Origin: an uncultured Collinsella sp. | GTDB lineage: Bacteria > Actinomycetota > Coriobacteriia > Coriobacteriales > Coriobacteriaceae | Length of the DNA: 41,837 nucleotides | Assembly: GCA_900757205.1 (NCBI GenBank) | Contig: CAAENA010000074.1 | Coordinates: forward strand, 1 to 41,837 | Direction: 5' to 3' | Part shown: one piece after another, positions 7,812 to 17,305 of the stretch | How the letters are laid out: each line of letters begins with the position of its first letter | Numbering within the stretch: position 1 is the stretch's first letter | The notes under the pieces: model-generated | Databases searched by the model: none | Seen by the model: only the letters and a program-made list of their open reading frames with translations | What the model was told of the DNA's origin: nothing | Position numbers and translations under genes: made by a program

Positions 7812-9965
7812 TTACTGAACTTTGCTGGCGAACTCGAGGTATTGCATGCGCTGCAGCTTGTCGATCGTCGAGGCGTAGGGGCTGTCTTCCGATTCCAAGT
7901 CGTAGCGCAGCCCGTCGGCACCGAGATAGCCGGCGACATTGATGGTGGGCACATCTGACCTTGTCGCAAGCAGGGCCTTTTGGTAATTGGTGAGCGGGGC
8001 GCCGATCTTATTAAGGGTAATGGCTGCAATCTCGTTTGCCCCGACGGTGTCGTAGACGTTGAGCTCGGTATTGCCGGCGATCTCATAGTTAGCCCAGACG
8101 AGATATGTCGACTGATAGATACGGAAAGCGTGGCTTGCCGTATCTTCCTGAGGGTACAGCTCGTCGTTGAGAGTCGTTGCGGCGCTCGGCTGATGGTCGC
8201 CAAAAAAGACAAGAACAACCGGTCTGCCGATGTTGCGGAGCTCGTTGATAAAGTACTCGAGGTCCCGGTCGGATGCGTTGATGCAGGTGAGATAGGTGTT
8301 GAGCGCGCTGTTGGCGCCTTCGCTGGCTCCCTCGACCCAATAGTTTGTCAGCTCTTCGGCGGGAACGGTGCCATAGTCGTAGCCGCCGTGATTTTGCATC
8401 GTGACGTCAAAGATGAACTGCGGCGCTTCGTCGGTTCTAAGCAGGTCGAGTATCTTGTCGTAGGTGGCGTAGTCGCATACGCCGGCATGGTAATAGGGCG
8501 CACCTTCGAAATCGCCGATTGAAAGAAAGTCTCCAAAGCCCAGCTGCTGATAGATTTTATCTCGATGGTAGTTGACGGGGTTTTGCGGGTGCATAGCGGT
8601 AGTGGTATACCCAAGCTCTTTAAGGTCCTTTGCCAGGCTGTTTACGCCATTCATCTGATACAGCTGATAGGGGATCTTGCCTAATCCGACAAAGGCCGTT
8701 GTCGCTCCGGTCAAAAATTCGAATTCGGAGTTCGCCGTTCCGCCACCGGCGACCGAAGCGAGCATGGTGCCGCGAACAAGTGTGTCGGGAAGCGAGTTGT
8801 AGAATGCGGGGCCGGTGTACCCGGCCGCCTGGAGCTGCTCAAAGCACGAAAGGTCGCTAAAACTCTCATTCATGACGGCAACAATCGTCGGCTTGATTTC
8901 ATTGAACTGGGCAACGGCCGCCGCGCGCTGCTCGCTCGAGCCATATGTGCTGTCGTAGGCGGCGGCGAGCTCCTGCTCGATGCTCTGCGCCTCATCGGGC
9001 GTATAGTCTTCGGGCTTCTCAATGGGCAACTCGTTGACCATTTCGGTGAACGAAGTGATAAAACCCTGAGACGCATACGTGGTGATGGGCTGCCAACGGT
9101 CAAATCCAAAATCCAGCGCCTGCTCCAAGTCGATGTTGGAAAAGCCCAAGAGCCCCACAACGGTCACTAGCAGAAAAGCACAGAGGTTAGTGGCGATAGC
9201 GGGGAAGACATGGGTGGGCGTACGGAGCTTTCGCGGTCGGATGAGCGAAAGAAGTCCCAGGGAAATCTCCAGCAGGGCGAGTGAGGTTACGATTCCTGCA
9301 GTGAAGGTGAACTCATATCCCTCACTTACTTCCATTGCGGTGCCCAATGCCAAAATGTCGCTCGGCAGGATGGCCTCGCCTTTAAACGTTATGACGAAGT
9401 GCTCGGCAATGCCAAGGGTACAACAGACGACGGGCACGAGGGCCATGACTCCTCCATGACGCTGTCCCAGCAAATAAAGGGAGAGCAGAACCGTCGCGAG
9501 CAGCCCAACGGAAAACCCGAATGAGTTGGCGGGAATGCGATAGAACGTTTCGTTGCAGGCAATTTCGAGTGAAACGAACGAGAGCGCTGAAACAGCGGCG
9601 ACGACAAGGATGTCGCGGCAAATACAGGCAACCGTTCCCGTCGCAAGATCGGTTTGGTCGATAAGTCCCGAAACCAAGGGCTCGACAAGAAGTATGACGG
9701 CGGCAGCACCGAGCGCCGAATAAGAAAGGACCCATAGGGAACAGTCCTCATTTACGAGCAATTGATTCGTAATCCATGCAGCTACCATGCCGAGCGGGAT
9801 GAGGAGCATCGCGCACCAAAAGACGCGGGCAATGGGCGGTTTTTCGTTGTGTTTGATTGAAAAATACACGCGCACGACGACAGCGGCCACGATAAGGACG
9901 GCGATGAATATGGGCAGATTGGCCATGCCACTCGAAGTGATTTCAAGGGGGATATCTTCGGTCAT
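7812..9965 (-). CDS. LTA synthase-like phosphoglycerol transferase (sulfatase fold)
   Basis: A polytopic membrane enzyme of the LtaS/MdoB type that would transfer glycerol phosphate to a surface polymer or glycolipid. Hydrophobic helices occupy most of residues 13-275. An extracellular alkaline-phosphatase-superfamily domain follows: MNESFSD (Glu near 367), then GGGTANSEFEFLTG whose Thr near 410 matches the nucleophile position, and FFGDHQPS with the metal-binding Asp-His pair. At 717 residues it is longer than LtaS (about 650) because of extra N-terminal helices. ATG 9965 has AGAGGA seven bases upstream. It is divergent from uvrA. Whether this organism makes true lipoteichoic acid is not shown. 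Confidence 0.85.
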   Translation of the reverse strand: MTEDIPLEITSSGMANLPIFIAVLIVAAVVVRVYFSIKHNEKPPIARVFWCAMLLIPLGMVAAWITNQLLVNEDCSLWVLSYSALGAAAVILLVEPLVSGLIDQTDLATGTVACICRDILVVAAVSALSFVSLEIACNETFYRIPANSFGFSVGLLATVLLSLYLLGQRHGGVMALVPVVCCTLGIAEHFVITFKGEAILPSDILALGTAMEVSEGYEFTFTAGIVTSLALLEISLGLLSLIRPRKLRTPTHVFPAIATNLCAFLLVTVVGLLGFSNIDLEQALDFGFDRWQPITTYASQGFITSFTEMVNELPIEKPEDYTPDEAQSIEQELAAAYDSTYGSSEQRAAAVAQFNEIKPTIVAVMNESFSDLSCFEQLQAAGYTGPAFYNSLPDTLVRGTMLASVAGGGTANSEFEFLTGATTAFVGLGKIPYQLYQMNGVNSLAKDLKELGYTTTAMHPQNPVNYHRDKIYQQLGFGDFLSIGDFEGAPYYHAGVCDYATYDKILDLLRTDEAPQFIFDVTMQNHGGYDYGTVPAEELTNYWVEGASEGANSALNTYLTCINASDRDLEYFINELRNIGRPVVLVFFGDHQPSAATTLNDELYPQEDTASHAFRIYQSTYLVWANYEIAGNTELNVYDTVGANEIAAITLNKIGAPLTNYQKALLATRSDVPTINVAGYLGADGLRYDLESEDSPYASTIDKLQRMQYLEFASKVQ

Positions 9966-10083
9966 GGACGTTCCTCTGTTACAGCAAATTAAGTTCAGTT
10001 TTAGATTACTCTAACCTTTCCACGGCATTTCGAGAAACAAAGCACCCGACACGCAAAGCAAAAGGTCTGCGAATCTTGTATTA

Positions 10084-10097
10084 CGAACATCTGTGCG
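10084..10097. promoter_or_regulatory. Candidate LexA (SOS) box upstream of uvrA
   Basis: CGAACATCTGTGCG matches the actinobacterial SOS consensus CGAACA-NN-TGTTCG at 11 of 12 defined positions. It lies 62-75 bp before the uvrA start in the divergent intergenic region. uvrA is a known SOS gene in many bacteria, so the position makes sense. Binding is inferred, and no lexA gene is in the window. Confidence 0.6.
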
Positions 10098-10158
10098 CGT
10101 TGAGTGCGTTAAACTCATCGACAGTGTGATTTGAGGTTATAGGAGGCAAGGAGCTTCC

Positions 10159-13038
10159 ATGTCTGATTCTTCTATCGTTATCCGTGGTGCGCGCGAACAC
10201 AACCTGCGCAATGTCGATGTTTCCATTCCGCGCGACGAGCTCGTGGTCATTACCGGTCTTTCGGGCTCGGGCAAGAGCTCGCTGGCGTTTGACACGATCT
10301 ATGCCGAGGGTCAGCGCCGCTACGTGGAGAGCCTGTCGAGTTATGCGCGCCAGTTTTTAGGCCAGATGGACAAGCCCGATCTAGACTCGATCGACGGCCT
10401 TTCGCCGGCCGTCTCGATCGATCAGAAGACGACGTCCAAGAATCCGCGCTCGACGGTGGGTACTGTAACTGAGATTTATGACTACCTTCGCTTGCTTTTT
10501 GCACGCGTGGGCACGCCGCACTGTCCCGAGTGCGGTCGCGTTATCGAGCGCCAGACCACCGACCAGGTCGCCGATAAGGTCCTGGCAGCGGGAGAGGGTC
10601 GTCGTGCGTTTGTGCTGGCACCGGTGGTGCGCGGGCGCAAAGGCGAGTACGCAAAATTGTTCGAGGATCTTCGGGCTGAGGGCTTTAGCCGCGTGCGTGT
10701 CGACGGCGAAGTACGCTCGCTCGACGACCCCATCGATCTGGACAAAAAGTTCAAGCACGATATCGAGGTCGTAGTCGACCGCATCGTGATTCGGGAAAAC
10801 TCTCTGGGCCGTATTGCCGAGTCTGTTGAGCAGGCGACGGCACTGGCGCACGGTAACGTGAACGTGTACATGCTGCCCGACCGCGACGCTCCCGAGGGAA
10901 CCGAGGGCGAGCTGCTGGAGTATTCGCTGGCACTGGCGTGCCCGGAGCACGGGCATTCCATCGATGACCTGCAGCCGCGCGATTTCTCGTTCAACGCGCC
11001 CTATGGTGCATGTCCCGAGTGCGATGGCCTGGGCTTTAAAAAGACAGTCGATGCCGAGGCACTGATTGAAGATCCCTCAAAGTCGATTGCCGACGGAGTC
11101 TTTGGCAGCCTGTTCGGCAACTCCAACTATTATCCGCAGATTTTTGCTGCGGTCTGCAAACACTTTAAGGTGAGTGCCGATACGCCATGGGAGGACCTGC
11201 CCCCGCGGGTGCGTCGTGCGTTTTTGGATGGCATGGGCGACACGAAGATTTCGGTTGACTATCAAAAGCTCGATGGACGTCGCAGCCAGTGGGACACTAA
11301 GTTCTCGGGCGTGCGCAACATCCTGTACGAGCGCTACAACGAGACGACGAACGAGAACACCAGGGCTCGCTTGGAGAAATACATTCGCGAAGAGCCATGC
11401 TCGAGCTGTCACGGTGCTCGCCTGCGTCCCGAGATGCTTGCCGTCACCGTGGGCGGCAAATCCATTTACGATGTCTGCTGCCTGTCGTGCCGCGAGTCGC
11501 TCGAGTTTTTTGAGGACCTTGAGCTCACCGAGCGTCAACAATTCATCGGCGGTCGTATCGTCAAGGAAATCCTGGAGCGCCTGCGTTTTCTGGTCGATGT
11601 CGGACTCGACTATCTGACGCTCGATCGCGCCTCGGCGACGCTTTCCGGCGGTGAGGCTCAGCGCATTCGCCTGGCAACGCAGATCGGCGCCGGCCTCATG
11701 GGCGTCCTGTACATTCTGGACGAGCCATCGATCGGCCTTCACCAACGCGACAACGAGCGTCTGATCAAGACGCTCGAGCGCCTGCGCGATATCGGTAATA
11801 CCGTTATCGTCGTCGAGCACGACGAAGATACAATTCGCGCTGCCGACTACGTGATCGATATGGGTCCCGGTGCGGGCGTTAACGGCGGACACGTGGTCGC
11901 CGCGGGAACGCCTGCCGATATCATGGCGTGCCCCGATTCCATGACGGGTGCTTATTTGACCGGCAAGCGGATGATCCGCGTGCCAGACGAGCGCCGCAAG
12001 CCCGGCCGCGGCTGCCTTAAGATCACGGGCGCCCGCGCCAACAACCTCAAAAACGTTACCGCTAAGATTGAGTTCGGTACGCTCACAGTCGTTACCGGTG
12101 TTTCGGGATCGGGCAAGAGCTCCCTGGTCACCGATACGATTGCGCCCGCGCTTACGAATGCCATCCACCGTTCGACGCGTCCCGTGGGTCCGTACAAGAA
12201 GATTGAGGGCATCGAGTGCATCGATAAGGTGATCGACATTGACCAGTCGCCGATCGGTCGCACGCCGCGTTCGAACCCTGCGACCTATATTGGCCTGTGG
12301 GATGATCTGCGCGCGCTATTTGCAAGCACGCCGGAGTCGAAGGCGCGCGGCTACTCGCCGGGACGTTTCTCCTTTAACGTAAGCGGCGGCCGCTGCGAGG
12401 CGTGCAAGGGCGATGGCCAGATCAAGATTGAGATGCACTTCCTTCCCGATATCTATGTTCCCTGTGAGGTCTGCGGCGGCAAGCGTTATAACCGCGAGAC
12501 ACTCGAGGTTACCTACCGCGGCAAGACAATCTCGGACGTGCTCGACATGAGTGTCACCGAAGCACTGGCTTTCTTTGGGAATATCCCGCAGATTAAGCGC
12601 AAACTGCAGACCCTATATGACGTGGGTCTGGGCTACGTGAGCTTGGGCCAGCCCGCTACGACGCTTTCGGGCGGCGAGGCGCAGCGCGTGAAGCTCGCCA
12701 AGGAGCTTCATCGTCGTCAGACAGGCAAGACGTTCTACATTTTGGACGAGCCCACAACCGGCCTTCATTTTGAGGATGTTCGCCAGCTGCTCGACGTGTT
12801 GCAGCGCCTGGTCGATGCGGGCAACACGGTTCTGGTGATCGAGCACAACCTTGATGTCATCAAGGTTGCCGACCGCCTGATCGATATGGGTCCCGAGGGC
12901 GGCAATGGCGGCGGAACCGTCGTGGTCTCAGGCACGCCGGAGCAAGTCGCGGCATGTTCGCAGAGCTACACGGGCAAGTTCTTGGCGCCGTTGCTCAAGC
13001 GTGACTGTGAGCGTCAGGCGCAGCTCGACGCACAGTAA
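10159..13038 (+). CDS. uvrA: Excinuclease ABC subunit A (UvrA)
   Basis: DNA-damage-sensing ATPase of nucleotide excision repair; a dimer loads UvrB. The 959-residue protein has two ABC modules. The first Walker A (GLSGSGKSS) lies near residues 32-40 and the second (GVSGSGKSS) near 650; two signature motifs (LSGGEAQR) and two zinc sites complete the family pattern. The first zinc site is CPEHG...CPEC and the second CEAC...CEVC. YVESLSSYARQFLGQM and the conserved PRDFSFNAPYGACP block are also present. ATG 10159 follows AGGAGG and AAGGAG. The upstream LexA-like box suggests damage induction. It is divergent from the LtaS-like gene. Confidence 0.98.
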   Translation: MSDSSIVIRGAREHNLRNVDVSIPRDELVVITGLSGSGKSSLAFDTIYAEGQRRYVESLSSYARQFLGQMDKPDLDSIDGLSPAVSIDQKTTSKNPRSTVGTVTEIYDYLRLLFARVGTPHCPECGRVIERQTTDQVADKVLAAGEGRRAFVLAPVVRGRKGEYAKLFEDLRAEGFSRVRVDGEVRSLDDPIDLDKKFKHDIEVVVDRIVIRENSLGRIAESVEQATALAHGNVNVYMLPDRDAPEGTEGELLEYSLALACPEHGHSIDDLQPRDFSFNAPYGACPECDGLGFKKTVDAEALIEDPSKSIADGVFGSLFGNSNYYPQIFAAVCKHFKVSADTPWEDLPPRVRRAFLDGMGDTKISVDYQKLDGRRSQWDTKFSGVRNILYERYNETTNENTRARLEKYIREEPCSSCHGARLRPEMLAVTVGGKSIYDVCCLSCRESLEFFEDLELTERQQFIGGRIVKEILERLRFLVDVGLDYLTLDRASATLSGGEAQRIRLATQIGAGLMGVLYILDEPSIGLHQRDNERLIKTLERLRDIGNTVIVVEHDEDTIRAADYVIDMGPGAGVNGGHVVAAGTPADIMACPDSMTGAYLTGKRMIRVPDERRKPGRGCLKITGARANNLKNVTAKIEFGTLTVVTGVSGSGKSSLVTDTIAPALTNAIHRSTRPVGPYKKIEGIECIDKVIDIDQSPIGRTPRSNPATYIGLWDDLRALFASTPESKARGYSPGRFSFNVSGGRCEACKGDGQIKIEMHFLPDIYVPCEVCGGKRYNRETLEVTYRGKTISDVLDMSVTEALAFFGNIPQIKRKLQTLYDVGLGYVSLGQPATTLSGGEAQRVKLAKELHRRQTGKTFYILDEPTTGLHFEDVRQLLDVLQRLVDAGNTVLVIEHNLDVIKVADRLIDMGPEGGNGGGTVVVSGTPEQVAACSQSYTGKFLAPLLKRDCERQAQLDAQ

Positions 13039-13058
13039 AGAGACGTTGTAGTACCGAC

Positions 13059-13096
13059 GCGCCACCGATTCCTTCTGATTCGGTGGCGCTTCTGTG
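13059..13096 (+). terminator. Probable terminator after uvrA
   Basis: A perfect 10-bp stem GCGCCACCGA / TCGGTGGCGC (13059-13068 and 13080-13089) with an 11-base loop is followed by TTCTGTGTGT. The T tract is poor, but the stem is strong and lies 20 bases after the uvrA stop. Confidence 0.6.
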
Positions 13097-13171
13097 TGTC
13101 GAGATGGCATATGCGGCGGAATTGGCCCTATACTTAATCCTTGCGTCGCTCTGCGAGGGAAAGGATGTGCC

Positions 13172-13672
13172 ATGGCAAAGGCTGTTAAGACGTCAAAAAC
13201 CAATGCGATGCGCGAGCTGGAAAGCGCCGGCATCTCCTATGTTCTCCATACGTACGAAGACGATGGCGACGAATCGTCGGGGCTGGGCGTCGCGATTTCC
13301 GAGCAGCTTGGCGAGGAGCCCGGTCAGGGATTTAAGACCCTGGTCTGCACGACGCCGTCCAACGACCATGTCGTGTGCTGCATTCCCGTTGCCGACGAGC
13401 TCGACCTCAAGGCCGCCGCGCGCGCCGCAGGCGAAAAGTCGCTGACCATGATGCATGTCAAAGATTTGCTTGCCGCGACGGGGTATGTCCGCGGCGGTTG
13501 CAGTCCGGTCGGTATGAAAAAACGCTTCCGGACTCTGATCGATGAGACATGCGTCCTTTGGGATACCATTTTTATCTCGGGAGGCAAGCGCGGCTACCAG
13601 CTTGAGGTTGCACCCGACGACTTAGTTGCATTTTGCGGGGCCACGGTCGCCCCGATTACGAGAGAGGACTGA
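13172..13672 (+). CDS. ybaK: Cys-tRNA(Pro)/aminoacyl-tRNA deacylase, YbaK/EbsC type
   Basis: Trans-editing enzyme that hydrolyses mischarged tRNA, classically Cys-tRNA(Pro). The 166-residue protein is a single YbaK domain with the signature YVRGGCSPVGMKK near residues 110-122. The conserved DDLVAFCGA stretch follows near the C-terminus. ATG 13172 is chosen because GGAAAGGA lies just upstream and the N-terminus then matches family length; the frame extends upstream without a ribosome site. It ends four bases before murJ, so the two are probably cotranscribed. Confidence 0.9.
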   Translation: MAKAVKTSKTNAMRELESAGISYVLHTYEDDGDESSGLGVAISEQLGEEPGQGFKTLVCTTPSNDHVVCCIPVADELDLKAAARAAGEKSLTMMHVKDLLAATGYVRGGCSPVGMKKRFRTLIDETCVLWDTIFISGGKRGYQLEVAPDDLVAFCGATVAPITRED

Positions 13673-13675
13673 GCG

Positions 13676-15358
13676 ATGCCGCAGGAAGAATCAAAGCGCG
13701 GGGCTCATTTTGCAAAAGAATCTGCGTCTCAGGCACCCTCATCCGAAGCCTCTTCGTCGCGAGATAACACTGACGACATGGGCTCGTCGGACTACTCCAC
13801 GGTTGGTCGTTCCGCCGGGCTTATGACCATCCTGACCATCGTGTCTCGCGTCACCGGTTTTATCCGCACGTGGGCAATGGCGGCCGCTATCGGCATGTCG
13901 CTACTCTCGTCTTCCTATCAGGTCGCCAACAACCTGCCCAATATGCTCTACGAACTCGTGATGGGCGGCATGCTCGTGACGGCTTTTTTGCCCGTGTACA
14001 TGGGCGTGAGGCGTGAGCAGGGTCGCGAGGCCTCGAACGAGTATGTGGGCAACCTGCTCGGCATTCTGCTTTTGGTGCTGGGTGGCATTTCGTTACTGGG
14101 GACCGTGTTCGCCCCGGGCTTTATTTGGACGCAATCGTTCCTTTCGGGTGACGGCGGCAGCATGGATACCGCTGCGTTCATGTTCCGTTTCTTCGCCATC
14201 CAGATTCTGTTTTATGGTTTGGGCTCGGTGTTCTCGGGCGTTCTCAACGCACACCGCGACTACTTCTGGTCGACGTTTGCCCCGGTCCTCAACAATGTGA
14301 TCGTCATTGCGAGCTTTATGGGCTTTGCGCCCGTGTCCGCACAGTTTGGCGAACGTGCCGGCATCATCTTGATTGCGGCCGGTACGACCCTCGGTGTCTT
14401 TGTTCAGATGGCTTGTCAGATCCCCGCGCTTGGCAAGCACGGCGTGCATCCCCATATCCATATCGACTTTAAGGACCCCGCACTGCGCCAGACGATTGCG
14501 CTCGGTATCCCGACGCTGCTCGCTACGGTGTGCATGTTTGTCTCGACTTCTATCACGAACGCTGCCGCGCTGGTGGTCCAGCCCGAGACTGGTCCTTCCG
14601 TCATCGCCTATGCGCGCCTGTGGTACACGCTGCCCTACGCGCTGATTGCCGCCTCGCTTTCGACGGCGCTCTATACCGAGCTCTCTCACGACGCACAGGA
14701 GAAGGATTACGACAGCGTCCGCACGGGCATTTCGCGTGGCGTCGCCCAGATGCTGTTCTTCCTGATTCCATTCGCGCTGTACCTGATTGTCTTCGCGCGT
14801 CCGCTCAACATGATCTACTGCGCTGGCAAGTTCGATGAGTCCGGTGTGGCGCTGGTGTCGGAGTTCCTTATCTACCTGGCACTTTCCCTGCCGCTCTACG
14901 GCGTGGTCGTGCTGATGCAGAAGAGCTTCTCTGCCTTGCTCGACATGAAGCCCTATAGCCGCTATTGTCTGTATTCCGCCATCGGCCAGGCCGGCTCGGT
15001 TCTGCTGTTTGGCGTTGTGCTGGGCTTCGGTATGCCGGCAATCGCGCTTTCGTATGTCGTCGACTACGTGATCTTGGTCGGTTGCTCGCTGTGGTGGCTG
15101 CGTCGTCGTCTGCGTGGTCTTCAGGTTAAATCTATCCTGCATGGCGGTTTCTTTGGCCTTTTGCTCGGTGGCCTGGGTGCTGCCGCAGGCGCCGGCGTCA
15201 TGTGGGCGCTTGAGCACTTTGTCGGGGCACTTGGCGGCTCGATTCTGATTACTCTTGGCTACGTTTGCGTTGCGGGTGTCGTCTCGCTTGCTGTTACCTT
15301 TGGCCTTGCCGTCGTCCTTAAGATGCCCGAGGTCTCGGCGCTGATTCGTCGCAAGTAG
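13676..15358 (+). CDS. murJ: Lipid II flippase MurJ (MviN family)
   Basis: Polytopic MOP-superfamily membrane protein that flips lipid II for peptidoglycan synthesis. A hydrophilic N-terminal stretch of about 40 residues precedes the membrane region. The family block VANNLPNMLYELVMGGML is near residues 80-100, and TVVSRVTGF-type sequence (TIVSRVTGFIRT) lies just before it. Alternating hydrophobic helices fill the rest of the 560 residues (about 14 predicted by eye). Start ATG 13676 has GAGAGGA upstream. The uvrC gene follows with no gap. Confidence 0.92.
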   Translation: MPQEESKRGAHFAKESASQAPSSEASSSRDNTDDMGSSDYSTVGRSAGLMTILTIVSRVTGFIRTWAMAAAIGMSLLSSSYQVANNLPNMLYELVMGGMLVTAFLPVYMGVRREQGREASNEYVGNLLGILLLVLGGISLLGTVFAPGFIWTQSFLSGDGGSMDTAAFMFRFFAIQILFYGLGSVFSGVLNAHRDYFWSTFAPVLNNVIVIASFMGFAPVSAQFGERAGIILIAAGTTLGVFVQMACQIPALGKHGVHPHIHIDFKDPALRQTIALGIPTLLATVCMFVSTSITNAAALVVQPETGPSVIAYARLWYTLPYALIAASLSTALYTELSHDAQEKDYDSVRTGISRGVAQMLFFLIPFALYLIVFARPLNMIYCAGKFDESGVALVSEFLIYLALSLPLYGVVVLMQKSFSALLDMKPYSRYCLYSAIGQAGSVLLFGVVLGFGMPAIALSYVVDYVILVGCSLWWLRRRLRGLQVKSILHGGFFGLLLGGLGAAAGAGVMWALEHFVGALGGSILITLGYVCVAGVVSLAVTFGLAVVLKMPEVSALIRRK

Positions 15359-15364
15359 GTGCGC

Positions 15365-17305
15365 GTGGCCGGTCACGACAACATTCCAACGCTTGCCGAG
15401 CAGGTTTCGCGCGTTCCCACGCAGCCCGGCTGCTACCTTTGGAAAGACGCCAAGGGCGATGTCATCTACGTGGGCAAGGCGAAAAACCTGCGCGCCCGTA
15501 TGCGTCAGTACGTGACGCTGCAGGACGAGCGCCAGAAGATCCCGCTGATGATGCAGCTGGTGGCGAGCTTTGACTATATCGTGGTGGAGACCGAGCACGA
15601 GGCGTTGGTGCTCGAGCGCAATTTGATTGGTCAGTACCATCCGTACTTTAACGTCGACCTCAAGGATGACAAGAGCTACCCCTTTATCGCCATTACAAAG
15701 GGCGACCTGTATCCCGCTATCAAATACACGCGTGAGCGTCATAAGCCGGGAACGCGCTATTTTGGACCTTATACCGATAGCCGCGCGGCACGTGAGACGA
15801 TAGATACGCTGCGCAAGGTTATCCCCATCTGCTCCGCATCCTGTGCGGAGTGGCGTCGTTGTCGCCGTATCGTCGAGTCCCACAAGGGCGAGGAAGACAT
15901 CGTCAATATGATTTGCGCGCAAAACGGGCGCCCCTGCTTTGACTACCATGTCGGGCGCGGCCCGGGTGCGTGTGTCGGCGTGATTTCCCCGGCAGACTAT
16001 GCCAAGAACGTCAAGCGTGTCGAGCGCTTTTTGTCGGGCCATCGCAAGGATGTCGTCGATGAGCTGACCTCCGAGATGACGGATGCCGCTGAGGCGCTCG
16101 ACTTTGAGCGCGCGGCACGCGTCAAACGTCGTTTGGAGGTCATCAGGGGTCTGGACGATCGTCAGCAAGTCGTTTTTCCCTCCAGTGTCGATATAGATGT
16201 CATCGGTTTCTATCGCGAGGAGACCATCTCCGCCGCTTGCGTCTTCGTCGTTCGCGAGGGCCGAACAGTTCGCACCTGCGAGTTCATTCTCGACAAGGGT
16301 CTTGATGTTGACGAGGAAGAGCTCCAGTCGGGCTTTCTTAAGCGCTATTACGACGAGACGGCTGATATTCCAGCTGAGGTCAACCTTTCCGTCGAGCTTG
16401 AGGATGCGGAGGCGCTGGGGGAGTGGCTTGCGGGCAAGCGTGAGCGTTCCTGCCATCTCCATAGGCCGCAGCGTGGCGAAAAGCACCGTCTGCTCGATAT
16501 GGCATCCAAAAATGCGCGCCATGCTCTCATGCGCTACATGATGCGAACGGGGTACGCTGACGACCGCACCAATCAAGCGCTCCTGGAGCTCGAAAGTGCG
16601 TTGGCGCTGCCATCGCCGCCGTTGCGTATCGAGTGCTTCGATATCTCTACACTGCATGGCACCTTCACGGTCGCCTCGATGGTGGTGTTTACCAACGGGC
16701 GCGCCGACAAGAGTCAGTATCGTCGTTTTAAAATTCAGGCCGAATTGGACGAGGCAAACGACTTCGTGTCGATGTCCGAGGTTTTGGGACGACGTTATGC
16801 TCCCGAGCGTATGGCCGACGAGCGCTTTGGCTCGCGCCCCGATTTGCTCGTTGTCGATGGCGGTAAGCCGCAATTGACCGCTGCGATCAAGCAACTTGAG
16901 GCTCTTGGGCTCGATATACCAGTTTGTGGCTTGGCAAAGGCCGATGAGGAGGTTTTCGTGCCTTGGGACGAGACTCCAGTCGTGCTGCCGACCGGGTCCG
17001 CGTCGCTCTATCTAATTAAACAGGTGCGCGATGAATCGCACCGTTTTGCCATCACGTTCCATCGCGAATTGCGCGATAAAGCCATGACGGTTTCGGTACT
17101 CGATGACGTTCCAGGCGTGGGACCCACCAGAAAACGTGCCCTTATGCGCCATTTTGGCTCGATGAAGCGTTTGCGCGCGGCGAGCGAGCAAGAGATCGCG
17201 GAAGTTCGAGGCATTCCTGCCGATGTCGCCAAAGCGGTTCACGAGGCGCTCGTTGCATGGAATGCCGAGCGCGCCGAGGCGGCGGCAAAGCAATCCGAAA
17301 ACTAA
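15365..17305 (+). CDS. uvrC: Excinuclease ABC subunit C (UvrC)
   Basis: Dual-incision nuclease of nucleotide excision repair. Visible are the N-terminal GIY-YIG nuclease (GCY at 22-24, YVGKAKNLR from 35), a UVR helix segment, the RNase H-like second nuclease (ECFDISTLHG) and C-terminal helix-hairpin-helix repeats (DVPGVGPTRKR...). The cysteine-rich segment is unusual. RPC and GAC are present, but the intervening GRC of most UvrC proteins reads GRG, and an insert with extra cysteines precedes it. Two GTG starts are possible; 15365 is preferred because AAGTAGG lies five bases before it, while 15359 abuts the murJ stop without a ribosome site. Length is 646 residues. Confidence 0.95.
   Translation: MAGHDNIPTLAEQVSRVPTQPGCYLWKDAKGDVIYVGKAKNLRARMRQYVTLQDERQKIPLMMQLVASFDYIVVETEHEALVLERNLIGQYHPYFNVDLKDDKSYPFIAITKGDLYPAIKYTRERHKPGTRYFGPYTDSRAARETIDTLRKVIPICSASCAEWRRCRRIVESHKGEEDIVNMICAQNGRPCFDYHVGRGPGACVGVISPADYAKNVKRVERFLSGHRKDVVDELTSEMTDAAEALDFERAARVKRRLEVIRGLDDRQQVVFPSSVDIDVIGFYREETISAACVFVVREGRTVRTCEFILDKGLDVDEEELQSGFLKRYYDETADIPAEVNLSVELEDAEALGEWLAGKRERSCHLHRPQRGEKHRLLDMASKNARHALMRYMMRTGYADDRTNQALLELESALALPSPPLRIECFDISTLHGTFTVASMVVFTNGRADKSQYRRFKIQAELDEANDFVSMSEVLGRRYAPERMADERFGSRPDLLVVDGGKPQLTAAIKQLEALGLDIPVCGLAKADEEVFVPWDETPVVLPTGSASLYLIKQVRDESHRFAITFHRELRDKAMTVSVLDDVPGVGPTRKRALMRHFGSMKRLRAASEQEIAEVRGIPADVAKAVHEALVAWNAERAEAAAKQSEN

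Noticed and set aside
10005..10018. TTAGA-TTAC-TCTAA dyad upstream of the LtaS-like gene
   Set aside because: It is short and AT-rich, with no clear promoter next to it; not distinguishable from chance.
14093..16894. A 933-codon minus-strand frame across murJ and uvrC
   Set aside because: Antisense shadow of two genes with firm family motifs; no ribosome site or domain seen.
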